Origin: Flavobacterium foetidum
GTDB taxonomy: Bacteria; Bacteroidota; Bacteroidia; Flavobacteriales; Flavobacteriaceae
Direction: 5' to 3'
NCBI RefSeq assembly: GCF_004634245.1
Contig: NZ_SJTF01000005.1
Coordinates: forward strand, 1 to 64,000
Length of the DNA: 64,000 nucleotides
Shown: positions 35,669-46,200 of the stretch, one piece after another
Numbering within the stretch: the first letter of the stretch is position 1
Layout: the number at the start of each line of letters is the position of its first letter
The notes under the pieces: generated by a model
What the model saw: the letters and a program-made list of their open reading frames with translations, nothing else
The model's database searches: none
What the model was told of the DNA's origin: nothing
Made by a program: the position numbers and the translations under genes

Positions 35669-38092
35669 TTATTTTACATTAATCGTAACCTCAACTGGTT
35701 TTAGCCATTGGCTTGTAAATTTAACCTTGATAGGTTCAGTAGAATCTCCTTTTGATTGAATATAAGCCGCAATATGACCGTGAAATACTCGCTGTACATT
35801 ATCTGTATAATCGGTCATATCGCTGTTGTTTCCTGCTTCTAGACCTAATAATGTCCCTGGTCCTGTAATCGTACAAGTAACTTCATTATCAGAAAGCATT
35901 ACTGGAAGTCCGTTTTGGTCTTTCACCTGAACCATGATTTTGGCTACACCTTTGTCTTTGCTGATTGTGATGTTTTTCTCTGCAATCGTTAATTCAACTG
36001 GCTGTTGCGTGGAATTGATTGCATAACGGCTCACTTCTTTATCGTTTTTGTCTAAACCAACTGCTTCTAATTTTCCTGAAGCAAATGGAATATCCCAATA
36101 AATGATTCCAGTTTTTTCGTCGTATAATTTGGTTTCGCCAACTACTTTTCCGTTCAATTCCAAACGTGCTTTTGTAGCATTGGTATAACAAACCACACGG
36201 ATTTTTTGTCCGTTTTCGTAATTCCAGATTGCCCATGCATCTTTAGAAACATCTTTTTCATTTACTAAAGGATAAGTTCCTAAATAAGCCATTGGCTTAC
36301 CTGACCATAAAGACTGACGGAAATAACCTCTTGGTTTGATAACTCCAGCAAAATCAACCAATCCAGAATAAAATCCTCTTGAAGGCCACCTTCCTGATTC
36401 TCCTAGATAGTCGATACCAGTCCAAAGGAATTGCCCGAAAATATGCTTGTTGTTTTTTACCGCTAACCAAGGTTCCATATCATGAACATTTTCACTTCCG
36501 TAGATTACTCTTTTAGGATATTTGGCATGGTCTGACTGATATTTACTTTCGGTGTAATTATAACCTGTAATATCTAAAGCCCCTGGATATTCTGTTTCAT
36601 TAGACATTGCGACACCTGCTAAACCTGCCGTTGTTGGACGTGATTTATCATATTTTTTTACTGCTGCGACCAAACGTTTTGCGATTGCTCCAAGTCTCAT
36701 AGCATCTGGCGCATCTTTTTTATAACCGCCGTAAGCCGCTTGTCCGAAGCCGTTTTTTCCTTGGTCTAAAACCGGGTGAGAATAAGGGTCATTTGGATAA
36801 TCTACTTCGTTACCAATACTCCATGCAAATACAGAAAGATGGTTTCTATCACGACGTACAAAATCTTCAAGGTCTTTTTCGGCATACTCTGCAAAAATAT
36901 CAAACGAACCTTCAAATCCCGGAGTTCCGTAATTCCAGCCTTCCAGCCATTTACGTTTTGGGAATTCCCATTCGTCATAAGCTTCGTTTAAAACTAATAA
37001 TCCTAATTCGTCGCAAAGCTCATAAAAATCTGGTGCCTGCGGATTATGACTTGTTCTGATGGCATTTACACCAATTTCCTTCAAGGTTTGCAATCTTGTT
37101 TTCCAAACTTCTCTTGGAACCGCTGATCCTAAAACTCCGGCATCGTGATGTAAACAAACTCCTTTCATTTTCATCCATTTTCCGTTAAGGGCAAAACCAT
37201 TGTTCGGGTCGAATGTAAAGTTTCTAAAACCAGTTTTTGTTATCGTTTTATCGATTTCTTTTCCGTCTTGTAAAACCGTTGTTTTCAGTTCGTATAAATT
37301 TGGATTGTCTAAATCCCATAATTGTGGATTCTTAATGTTGATTTTAGCTAAAACCTTTCCGTTTTGATTTGATGCAACTTCAACTTTAGAAGTTGTTTTC
37401 CCAACTGATTTTCCATCTTTTGAAAACAATTCGTTTATAACAGTTAAAGCTGATTTAGAAGAAGAACCATTTTCTACATCGACCTCAACATTTAAAGTTC
37501 CTCCTCCTTTTTTAACTTCTGGATACGCATAAACGCCCCATTGTGCAATATGGACCGGATTAGCATAAACCAACCATACATTTCTGTAAATTCCGGAACC
37601 GGTATACCATCGTGAATCGGCACTCTGGCTGTGGTCAACGCGAACTGAAATCGTATTTTCTCCACCAAATTTCACAAAAGGAGTTGCATCATAAGCAAAA
37701 GAAATATAACCGTTTGGACGTTTCCCTAATGATTTTCCATTGATAAAGACTTCGCTTCTATTGTAAACGCCTTCAAAGTACAAGTACACTTTTTCGCCCG
37801 ATTTGCTCTGCGGAATATTGATTGATTTTCTATACCATGCAATTCCTCCCGGTAAATATCCCTGACAACTTGCCAAGGTTGGACTCAATTGTCCTTTTAC
37901 ACTCCAGTCGTGCGGTACATTTACATTCTGCCATTTAGTATCATCAAAAGCAGCATTTTTAGCATCGGAAACATCATGAAGATCAAATTTCCAATTGTCA
38001 TTTATTTTCTTCGAATCTCCAAACGAAATCTGACTGCTTGCAGACAGACATGAAAAGAGTAAAACAGGGATTAAGGTTTTCTTGCTTAACAC
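35669..38092 (-). CDS. GH2-family beta-galactosidase-like enzyme
   Basis: This 807-residue exported enzyme has a signal near residues 1-20. Layout: sugar-binding jelly roll (about 30-190; WQNVNVPHDWSVKG, GSGIYRNVWL), immunoglobulin-like domain (about 190-295), TIM barrel (about 300-600; KGVCLHHDAGVLGSAVP, IRTSHNPQAPDFYELCDELG), then C-terminal beta domains DUF4982 and GH2_C5 type (about 615-805). The acid/base is E429 in AWSIGNEVD and the nucleophile about E534 in YGSENVHDMEPW. Bacteroidota enzymes of this layout are mostly exo-beta-galactosidases, sometimes glucuronidases or arabinopyranosidases. It probably shortens the galacto-oligosaccharides made by the GH30 enzymes encoded just upstream. 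Confidence 0.87.
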   Translation of the reverse strand: MLSKKTLIPVLLFSCLSASSQISFGDSKKINDNWKFDLHDVSDAKNAAFDDTKWQNVNVPHDWSVKGQLSPTLASCQGYLPGGIAWYRKSINIPQSKSGEKVYLYFEGVYNRSEVFINGKSLGKRPNGYISFAYDATPFVKFGGENTISVRVDHSQSADSRWYTGSGIYRNVWLVYANPVHIAQWGVYAYPEVKKGGGTLNVEVDVENGSSSKSALTVINELFSKDGKSVGKTTSKVEVASNQNGKVLAKINIKNPQLWDLDNPNLYELKTTVLQDGKEIDKTITKTGFRNFTFDPNNGFALNGKWMKMKGVCLHHDAGVLGSAVPREVWKTRLQTLKEIGVNAIRTSHNPQAPDFYELCDELGLLVLNEAYDEWEFPKRKWLEGWNYGTPGFEGSFDIFAEYAEKDLEDFVRRDRNHLSVFAWSIGNEVDYPNDPYSHPVLDQGKNGFGQAAYGGYKKDAPDAMRLGAIAKRLVAAVKKYDKSRPTTAGLAGVAMSNETEYPGALDITGYNYTESKYQSDHAKYPKRVIYGSENVHDMEPWLAVKNNKHIFGQFLWTGIDYLGESGRWPSRGFYSGLVDFAGVIKPRGYFRQSLWSGKPMAYLGTYPLVNEKDVSKDAWAIWNYENGQKIRVVCYTNATKARLELNGKVVGETKLYDEKTGIIYWDIPFASGKLEAVGLDKNDKEVSRYAINSTQQPVELTIAEKNITISKDKGVAKIMVQVKDQNGLPVMLSDNEVTCTITGPGTLLGLEAGNNSDMTDYTDNVQRVFHGHIAAYIQSKGDSTEPIKVKFTSQWLKPVEVTINVK

Positions 38093-38154
38093 TATATTTT
38101 TATTTTTTAGTTAATTTTTGGTTTCAAAATTTAGATTAGTATTCAGTGTTCAGA

Positions 38155-38225
38155 TTTTTAGTGTTCAGTCCTTGGCTTAGTTTTTAGTCTTTACAAATCC
38201 TCAACTTAAAACTGAACACTAAAAA
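38155..38225. repeat. Intergenic inverted repeat between GH30 and GH2
   Basis: TTTTTAGTGTTCAG (38155-38168) faces CTGAACACTAAAAA (38212-38225), a perfect 14-base pair with a 43-base loop. TTCAGTGTTCAG and TAGTCTTT variants lie beside it. It fills most of the 149-base gap between the two enzyme genes. Confidence 0.75.
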
Positions 38226-38241
38226 CCTGCTCACTGCTCAC

Positions 38242-39825
38242 TTACTCAAATTCTCCTACAAATGTCACTACAGATTTTGCAGGAATTTCTAAATTATTAA
38301 TTTTCTGTGAATTGGTCCTTTTTAAATTTGAAGTATCAGAAGTTACATAAGGAGTTAACTCGTTATTTTTCAGAGTTCCTTTTGATAAATCGAATTTATA
38401 TTTCTGAGCTTCTTTTCCACAGTTTACGGCTACTACAATCAGCTTTTTATTTTGAATGTCTTTATAAGCGGTCAGCATTACATCATTTGCTGCGTCTAAT
38501 TCTTTTTGGTTTGGAATATCAATTCTCTGCATTCCCGGACGAACAAAAAGCGAATAATTTCCTAATGCCCAAAGTAATTTTGAATCGTGAAAATCTCCAT
38601 CATTTTTTACATAATTTGACTCAGTTCCACCATTGCTTTTTCCGTCATCCAGATAAATTAATCCGTCTTTGTAATCTACTCTTGTGATAGATGTCCACCA
38701 CTGCCATGAAGCGGCATTGGCCACTGCAATATCATTATGAATTAATCTTGCTACGAATAAAGCGGTCTGCATTCCTAAATCTCTTCCTCCGCCAGCACCA
38801 CCCGGAATTTCTGCTTCTCCCGGATTTTCTAATATACAGTATTCCGACTGCCAGTATTTTAATCCCGGTTTTTGTTTTACTTCAGCGGCGATTAATTTAC
38901 GGCTTAAAACTTGTCTTTCAATTGGCCAAGTTGTAAAATAACTATGCCCAAGTATTACATTTTTTACATTCGAGAATTTAGTCACATTGGTTTTCGTTTT
39001 TCCAAAGAAAAAATCAATCTGATTGTCGCGGTTTTCGGCATTTACATTTTCATATAAATAATCGATTTGCGCTGCTTCTGCAATCACAATCTCAGTGCTC
39101 ATTTTTTTTGCTTTCAATTTTTCCGAAAGTGATTTGGTCAAATCATAAATTTCCTGATTCGTTGCCGGCGTTCCTTCCTGACTGTTGGTATCACCATGTT
39201 TCGGCATCCATTCCCACTGTGGCTCGTTTATCGGACTAACATAATCGAATTTGATTCCCTCTTTTTTCTCCAATCCCTGAATACTTTGAACTAAGAAATC
39301 GGCAAATTGTGGAATTGCACCATCTTTTAGATTCAGTTTATTCTTTTGAGAAGCAAAAGACAATCCGTTGTTTGTCATATGAACTGGCGGACTGTTCGTG
39401 AAAATAAGAAATTTTTCGACACCACGTTTCTTAGCGGCCTGCAAGAACCATCTTTGTCCTTCTTGTTTAGAAAAATCATACGTACCATCGGCATTTAGAA
39501 AACATTCGCTTCTTCTCCATTCGTCAGAAACTTTGCTGTTTTCTCCTTGTTCTGTGCTTCCGGCGCCCAGATTAAAGCGCCAGATCGAAAGTCCGATTCC
39601 TTTTGGATTTCCGTTTGCATCGATTTCTTTGCTGAACAATAAATCTGCTATAGCATTTTTTTTCTGTTCCGGCCAGTTTTTGCCCACAAACTGCGTTCTC
39701 CAGGCATCCGAACCTCCAAAACCGTCCATGATTTGCACTACATTATCTGTGCTGATGGTAACGGTTCGCTGTGCAAATGACAGCGAACTGATTACCAATA
39801 AAAGCGAGAGATATATTTTTCTCAT
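38242..39825 (-). CDS. GH30-family glycosidase, exported (candidate endo-beta-1,6-galactanase)
   Basis: This 527-residue enzyme has a Sec signal cut at LSFAQ. The GH30 barrel shows MDGFGGSDAWRTQFVGKNW near residue 33 and SIWRFNLGAGSTEQG. The acid/base is E201 in SPINEPQWEW and the nucleophile E328 in WQSEYCILE. A beta domain typical of the family closes the C-terminus (YVTSDTSNLKR, then IPAKSVVTFVGEFE). The FGGSDAW opening resembles beta-1,6-galactanase-like members (subfamily 5) more than the xylan-specific subfamilies 7 and 8, but this is a reading by eye. It is a close paralogue of the adjacent GH30 lipoprotein, separated from it by a hairpin-rich repeat. Confidence 0.85.
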   Translation of the reverse strand: MRKIYLSLLLVISSLSFAQRTVTISTDNVVQIMDGFGGSDAWRTQFVGKNWPEQKKNAIADLLFSKEIDANGNPKGIGLSIWRFNLGAGSTEQGENSKVSDEWRRSECFLNADGTYDFSKQEGQRWFLQAAKKRGVEKFLIFTNSPPVHMTNNGLSFASQKNKLNLKDGAIPQFADFLVQSIQGLEKKEGIKFDYVSPINEPQWEWMPKHGDTNSQEGTPATNQEIYDLTKSLSEKLKAKKMSTEIVIAEAAQIDYLYENVNAENRDNQIDFFFGKTKTNVTKFSNVKNVILGHSYFTTWPIERQVLSRKLIAAEVKQKPGLKYWQSEYCILENPGEAEIPGGAGGGRDLGMQTALFVARLIHNDIAVANAASWQWWTSITRVDYKDGLIYLDDGKSNGGTESNYVKNDGDFHDSKLLWALGNYSLFVRPGMQRIDIPNQKELDAANDVMLTAYKDIQNKKLIVVAVNCGKEAQKYKFDLSKGTLKNNELTPYVTSDTSNLKRTNSQKINNLEIPAKSVVTFVGEFE

Positions 39826-39837
39826 TTATTTTTGTTT

Positions 39838-39935
39838 TTTTAACCGCAAGGAACGCTAGGTTTTTACGCAATGCTCGCAAAGTTGATTTTAAACTTTGCG
39901 AACTTTGCGGTTTGTCTTTGCGACTTTGCGGTTAA
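39838..39935. repeat. Intergenic hairpin repeat of the CTTTGCGG family, copy 1
   Basis: TTAACCGCAAGGAACGCTAG starts the element near 39839 and CGACTTTGCGGTTAA ends it near 39935. Inside are GCTCGCAAAG and CTTTGCGAACTTTGCGG words that can pair with each other. The same words form the repeat at 55,112-55,210. ACCTTAGTACCTTAGTATG just after it (39967-39985) belongs to a further flavobacterial repeat type. Confidence 0.75.
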
Positions 39936-39999
39936 TTTTTAATGTTATTTATGCTTTTCAAAAACCTTAGTACCTTAGTATGTCAGAACCTTAGCATCT

Positions 40000-41637
40000 T
40001 TATTTATAAGTACCCACATAAGTTACTACCGATCTGGCTGGAATTTCAAAACCGGAAACATCAACCGCTGTTCCTTTTTTCAAACTTAATGTTTCGGAGG
40101 TAATGTAAGGCGTTAATTTATTATCGGTTACTGTTCCTCCTGCAAGATTCAATTTATAGGCTTTCGCCGATTTACTGATGTTAACCGCAACCACAACTAG
40201 TTTTTTGTTTGCTGCATCTTTATAAGCGGTAACCATTACATTATTAAGTTCCATTGTATTATCAACACTTGGAATTTGAACTCTAACCATTCCTGGTTTT
40301 ACAAAGAATGAAAAGTTTCCTAAAGCCCAAAGTGTTTTAGAATCTCTGATGTATCCATCATTTTTACAGTAATCTGCATTTCCCGCTCCGTTGCTTGCGC
40401 CATCGTCTACGTGAATTAATCCGTCTTTGTAATCACCACGGCTGATTGCTGTCCACCATTGCCAAGAAGTAACACCTCCAACCGCAATATCAGTACTGAT
40501 AATACGAGCTGTCCAAAGTGCCAAAGACATTCCCAAATCTCTTCCTGCTCCTGCTCCACTTGGAAGTTCGGCAGTTCCTGGACTTTCTAAAACACAATAT
40601 TCTGATGACCAAAGACTAATTCCACCAACTGACTGGATTCTTGATGCCGCTTCCTGTCTTGACGAAATAAGAGTGCTTAACGGCCAAGCCTGCCAATAAC
40701 TGTGTCCAGAAATCGTCTTTTTTACATTACTCAAACCTCCAATATTTTTAGTCGAATTCGCAGCAAAGAAATAATCAATCTGGTTTGATCTGCTTTCTTT
40801 TCCTGAAACTGTTTTATATAAAGGCTCGTAAGCTCCTGCTTCACCTACCACAATTTTTGCTTCTAAATTTTTACCCTGCAATTTTGGAGATAAAATGTTT
40901 ACAAAACTGTAAATATTAGTATTCGTTGCAGGAGAACCTTCCTGTCCTGAACCATCCCATTCGTATTGCGGTTCATTAAAAGGACTCACATAATCGATTG
41001 TTAAACCATGTTCTGTTTTTAATTTATCTAAAGACGTAACCCAAAAATCAGCTAAATCAGGCATTTTTCCATCTTTTAAATTGTAGAATTCTTTGATAGA
41101 AGCATGCGCTTTTCCGTTTTGTGTTAGATAAACCGGAGCACTGTTAGCGAATGCTAATAATTTATCTACACCACGTTCTCTTGCCGCTTTCATAAACCAA
41201 ACCTGTCCGGCTTGTTTTGTCATATCATACGTAACTCCGTTAGTGGTAAAAGATTCTGTTCTTCTCCATTCATCTGTAATATCACTCGCCTCTCCTTGTT
41301 CTGCGCTTCCTGCTCCTAAGTTAAAACGCCATAACGATAATCCGATTCCTTTTGGATTTCCATCAGCATCTAAACCTTGGCTGAACAATAAATCGGCTAT
41401 TTTATTTCTTTTATCTGTTGGCCAGTTTTTTCCAATAAAATTACACTGCCAAGCATCCGAAGCTCCAAAACTTTCCATCGTCTGAAGATTCATATCCAAA
41501 CTAACTTTCAATTCTGTTACCGCATTTTCTGAGCCTGAATTTTCAGATTTCTCAGCATCACAGCTTAAAAAAAGAGAACTTGCGAAAAGTAAGCCTGCAC
41601 ATAGCAGACCTACTTTATTATGATTATTAAACTTCAT
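40000..41637 (-). CDS. GH30-family glycosidase, surface lipoprotein (candidate endo-beta-1,6-galactanase)
   Basis: This 545-residue paralogue of the next enzyme carries a lipoprotein signal (lipobox near FLSCD, C26), so unlike that one it is likely anchored to the outer membrane, where it could make the first cuts. The barrel shows MESFGASDAWQCNFIGKNW, LSLWRFNLGAGSAEQG, the acid/base E222 in SPFNEPQYEW and the nucleophile E346 in WSSEYCVLE. The C-terminal beta domain ends IPARSVVTYVGTYK. It starts one base after the SusD stop codon, so binding protein and enzyme are made together. A pair of surface and periplasmic enzymes of one family is a common PUL design. Confidence 0.86.
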   Translation of the reverse strand: MKFNNHNKVGLLCAGLLFASSLFLSCDAEKSENSGSENAVTELKVSLDMNLQTMESFGASDAWQCNFIGKNWPTDKRNKIADLLFSQGLDADGNPKGIGLSLWRFNLGAGSAEQGEASDITDEWRRTESFTTNGVTYDMTKQAGQVWFMKAARERGVDKLLAFANSAPVYLTQNGKAHASIKEFYNLKDGKMPDLADFWVTSLDKLKTEHGLTIDYVSPFNEPQYEWDGSGQEGSPATNTNIYSFVNILSPKLQGKNLEAKIVVGEAGAYEPLYKTVSGKESRSNQIDYFFAANSTKNIGGLSNVKKTISGHSYWQAWPLSTLISSRQEAASRIQSVGGISLWSSEYCVLESPGTAELPSGAGAGRDLGMSLALWTARIISTDIAVGGVTSWQWWTAISRGDYKDGLIHVDDGASNGAGNADYCKNDGYIRDSKTLWALGNFSFFVKPGMVRVQIPSVDNTMELNNVMVTAYKDAANKKLVVVAVNISKSAKAYKLNLAGGTVTDNKLTPYITSETLSLKKGTAVDVSGFEIPARSVVTYVGTYK

Positions 41638-41638
41638 C

Positions 41639-43240
41639 TTAGTATCCAGGGTTTTGTTTTATTACACCTCCGCTCAAATCGATTTCTAATTGTGGAATTG
41701 GCCACAATAAGTGTTTAGCAGGGTTAAAATTGATTCCTTTATCCTGAGGTTCTCTCAAGTTTGTGGTTTCGTATGGATCTGTAGAACTCAAGTTATATTT
41801 AACGAAAGTTCCGTTTGGTCCCATTAAAGATTCGATAACTGGTCTTCCTGTTGTTGGGTCTTTCTCACGACGAATATCAAATAATCGCAATCCTTCAAAA
41901 GCCAATTCTAAACGACGCTCTTTGTAGATTTGTCTTAAAAGTGTTGGGCCAGAAATTCCTGTTTTTGGATCTAGTTTTACACGTGCTCTGATAACATTAA
42001 TATCTGCTAAAGCATCTCCGCCAGTATGATAATTAGCTTCTGCTCTTGTTAAATACATTTCAGCCAAACGAATCAACGGAATGTTTAACGGCAAGTGACC
42101 GTCTTTTTTATCTAATGAGCGACGTGTTGCAATTCGAATGTAATATTTACGGCAGATACGCCCTGATTTATTATCGTTTAAACTGAATTTATGCGTCGGA
42201 TTTAAAACCTCATCTCCATAAGCTGCTTCACCCCATTTTGTAATCGTACTTCTACGACGGATTTCGTCATTTTCAGAAAGATAAGCATTTTCTAAGTCAC
42301 TAGTTGGCATACACCATCCCCAGCCGTCCAAAACGTCTGCAGCATCATTACTTGGAAAATTCTTTTTGTCTTCTCCTCTGGCTCCTGATAAAGTTGGTAA
42401 AGCCGCTCCTAAATTTCTGTTTTGAACAGAAGAGGATTGTGCCTCTAAAATAGATTCTACTCCGTTATGATTATTCACATTCCAGATGTTTAAGAAATCA
42501 GCTTCTAACTGAAAAGGACCTTCTGTGATAACTTTATTAGAATAGGTTTTAGCTTCTGCCCATTTTTCCTGAAACAATGATACACGAGCTAATAAAGCGT
42601 AAGCAGCCCATTTGTTTATTCTACCATCTCTTGCAACCGGAGCACTTTCTAATTTTGCTGCTGCATCTTTAAGATCAGCTTCAATCTGGGCATAGACATC
42701 TGCTACAGAACTTCTTCCCAAAGTTAAATCTGATGTTCCTAATGATTTTGTATACAATGGAACTCCCCCAAAAAGATTTACTAATTCGTAGTAGCAATAA
42801 GCACGCACGAATAAGGATTCTCCCATATATTGGTTTTTCTGAGCCTCTGTAATGGGTGATAAAACCATTCTCTCTAAACCAATATTAGCGGATTGAATGG
42901 TGTAAAAATGAGCGGTATAAATACTGTTCATATCTCCCATATTATCAGGAGTAATTAAATATTGAGAACAAGGTCTATGTGCACCACTGTCTTGTCCTGT
43001 GTTTCCCATCCAGGCGTCATCAGTTGACATTTCGTTCGTTACTCTTGGTGCTGTTAAGGTCCACCAATCGTTAGGAAGCAATAACCTTTTTGTTAATTCG
43101 TTAGTATAATTTTCGCACTCTTGTGCTGTTTGAAAATAGTTCTCTAAAGTCTGTGTTCCTCTTTGTTCTTTTTCAATGAAATCACTGCAAGAAGCTGAAA
43201 ACAAAGAGAAAGCTATGATTGATACTATAATTTTTTTCAT
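41639..43240 (-). CDS. SusD/RagB family surface glycan-binding lipoprotein
   Basis: SusD-type proteins close over the SusC channel and bind the glycan. This one has 533 residues with a lipoprotein signal (lipobox SASC, C18). TPR-like helices appear as AQKNQYMGESLFVRAYCYYE and LVNLFGGVPLYTKSL, the diagnostic family motif. The C-terminus has PLIRLAEMYLTRAEANY, then RQIYKERRLELAFEGLRLFD and ending FNPAKHLLWPIPQLEID. It sits 11 bases downstream of the SusC gene. The glycan specificity is not readable from sequence. Confidence 0.93.
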   Translation of the reverse strand: MKKIIVSIIAFSLFSASCSDFIEKEQRGTQTLENYFQTAQECENYTNELTKRLLLPNDWWTLTAPRVTNEMSTDDAWMGNTGQDSGAHRPCSQYLITPDNMGDMNSIYTAHFYTIQSANIGLERMVLSPITEAQKNQYMGESLFVRAYCYYELVNLFGGVPLYTKSLGTSDLTLGRSSVADVYAQIEADLKDAAAKLESAPVARDGRINKWAAYALLARVSLFQEKWAEAKTYSNKVITEGPFQLEADFLNIWNVNNHNGVESILEAQSSSVQNRNLGAALPTLSGARGEDKKNFPSNDAADVLDGWGWCMPTSDLENAYLSENDEIRRRSTITKWGEAAYGDEVLNPTHKFSLNDNKSGRICRKYYIRIATRRSLDKKDGHLPLNIPLIRLAEMYLTRAEANYHTGGDALADINVIRARVKLDPKTGISGPTLLRQIYKERRLELAFEGLRLFDIRREKDPTTGRPVIESLMGPNGTFVKYNLSSTDPYETTNLREPQDKGINFNPAKHLLWPIPQLEIDLSGGVIKQNPGY

Positions 43241-43251
43241 GATCGTTTTGA

Positions 43252-46200
43252 TTAAAATGCAACATTAAGTCCCATCAGGATAGTTGGCTGTACCGGATAG
43301 TTCCATCCTCCAAAACCTGATCCTTTTACTCTGTCTCCTTTATCAGGATCTCCTCCTGCTACTTCTGGATCAACTCCTGTGTACTTTGTCCATGTCCATA
43401 AGTTTTGTCCTGACAATGAAACTCTTAATTTATCCAATCCGAATTTGTTATTGAAAGTATATCCTAACTGTAAGTTTTTCATGCGGACAAAAGAACCATC
43501 CTCAACATACAGAGATGAGAATTTCGTAAAGTTTTCATTGTTGTCATCTTTAGACAAACGCGGAATGGAATTAGAAGTACCTTCGCCATGCCAAGCCATT
43601 TGCTCTAATCCGCTAACTTTGTTTGTTAAACTAGCTCCATTATATAAATCTGAAATATTCTGATTTACGATATCATTTCCGATACTTGAATAAAAATTCG
43701 CTATTAAATCAAAGTTTTTATAACCAAAGTTTAAATTCAAACCTACGTTGTAATCAGCCCATGGAGAACCAATTTTTGTTCTATCTTTTTCATCAATTTT
43801 TCCGTCGCCGTTTACATCTTTAAAGCGAACGTCTCCTACTTGTGCATACGGTTGTAATTTGGTTCCGTGTTCATCTGTATGTGAGTTTAATTCGGTTTGG
43901 TTTTGGAATAATCCATCTGCAACATATCCGTAGAAATAACCTGGTTCATCTCCTTTAACTGTCAATGTTCTGTTTCCAGATCCGTATAGTTTCTCACCAT
44001 CAGCAGAAAGCGTCAGCATTTCAACATTCACGGTTGTAAAAGTCAAGTCTACACCATACGAGAAATCGCCTTTTTTGTCTTTATAAGAAAGCAACAAATC
44101 GATACCGCTTGACTGCATAGAACCAACATTTGTCCACATAGTTGAATAACCTGGGAATCCGCTGTAAGTTGGAAACTGTTTTAAGAACAACATATCGTGT
44201 GTTTGTTTTTTATAGTATTCTAATGATCCCGAAATTCTATTTTTGAGAAAACCAAAATCAAGTCCAAAACTCATATCTTCTACCGTTTCCCATTTAATAT
44301 CTTTGTTTGCCATTGACGAAGGATAAGAAGTATCTACTACTTCACCACCAATTACATAATAATTTTGTCCGATATTAGATTGGTAAACCGCATCCGGAAG
44401 ACCTTGATTACCTACTTTACCCCAACCTGCTCTTAATCTAAGATCGCTTACTACATCTTTAGCAGATTCCATAAAACCTTCGTTTAAAATTCTCCAGGAA
44501 ACCGATGCCGAAGGGAAATTCGCCCATTTGTTATTGGTCATAAATTTTGAAGAACCATCACGTCTGAATGTTCCAGTGAAATAATATTTACCGTCGTAGT
44601 TATAAGAAAAACGAGAAATATAAGACATCAATGAACTCGACCAGCTATTTCCTTTACTGTCTTTGTTTTTAGTAGCAGCGTTTAATTCTCTCATCGAATC
44701 AGAATTGTTTGGCACTCCTTCTCCATACCCCCAAAGATTATTTCCATTGTATTCTTCCATCGTATTACCCACCATTAAAGAAGCATTATGTTTCTCAGCA
44801 AATGTTTTAGAGTAAGTAATGGTATTTTGCCAGGTCCAATCTACGTTTGTAGTATTCCATTTCTGAACATTATTAATTTCTTGTTTTTCGTGCGCTGCAT
44901 CGATTACAAAATCAGGCGTAAATGAATTTCTAACTTCATCACCTACCTCAACAGATGCCTGTGTACGAATCACTAAGCCTTTAATTGGTTCGTATTGTAA
45001 ATATCCATTGGTGTTTAAATTGTATTTATCGGTATAATCGTCATATCTCTTTACTGCTGCAACCGGATTCCATACATACGAAGGAGATCTGGCATAAATG
45101 CTATATTCGTTTTCTGTTCCATTCAATTGATCTGCAGGTTTATAAATTGGCGTAATCGGATCAATTTTATCAAAATCTGCCCAGTTACCTGGTGCTCCCC
45201 AAGTTTCATAACGTGGGTTTAAAGTAATTCCTGCTTTAAATTTATCTGAAAATTTAAAATCATTCGAAATCCTCATTGTTACTCTCTCCCATCCACCTAT
45301 ACCGTACATAGACTCAGAATTATAGTAATTTAGACTGATACCAAAAGTGTGTTTGTCAGAGCCTCCTGAGATTCCTAAAGATGCATTGGTAACAGGTGTT
45401 CCTGTTCTAATTCCAGCTTTCCACCAGTCTGTTGTTTTTCCTCTGTATTGAGAAGGATTTGGAAGATAATCTGAATAACCTGAATTGTTATATGCCTTAT
45501 TCATAATAGTTGCGTAACCTTCGGCATCAGCCATATTGTAGGGATTATTCATAATCTGCATACCAGAACTCAAATCAAAAGTGAATCTGGTTTTACCTTC
45601 CTTGCCTTTTTTAGTGGTAATTAAGATAACTCCGTTTGAAGCACGTGAACCGTAAATCGCACTTGCAGAGGCGTCTTTTAAAACTTCCATAGATTCAATT
45701 TCATTATTACTTAAGAAATTGATGCTGGTTCCCATCGGGATTCCATCAACCACATAAAGCGGATCTGTATTTAAGTTTAAAGTCGAAATACCACGAATTA
45801 AAACTCTTGGCTGTGCACCCGGTCCACCTTGTCCCGTAACCTGAACTCCTGCTACTTTTCCCTGAAGCGATTCGCTTACGTTACCAACTGTCATAGTCTG
45901 TAATTCTTTTCCTTTTACAGAAGAAATAGAACTCGTTACATCACTTTTTTTAACTGCGGCATAACCTACTACGACTATCTCGTCTAATGCCTGACTTGAT
46001 TCTTCCAGAATGACATTAATTTCTGTTCTGTCTCCAATCGTTTCTACTTTGGTTGTAAAACCAACAAAAGTGAATTCAATCTGTGCATTTTTATTTGGAA
46101 CATTAAGAACATAATTTCCATCAAAATCTGTTGCTGCAGATGATGAAGTTCCTTTTACCATTACATTCACTCCTGGAATCGGCACATTGGCTTTATCCTT

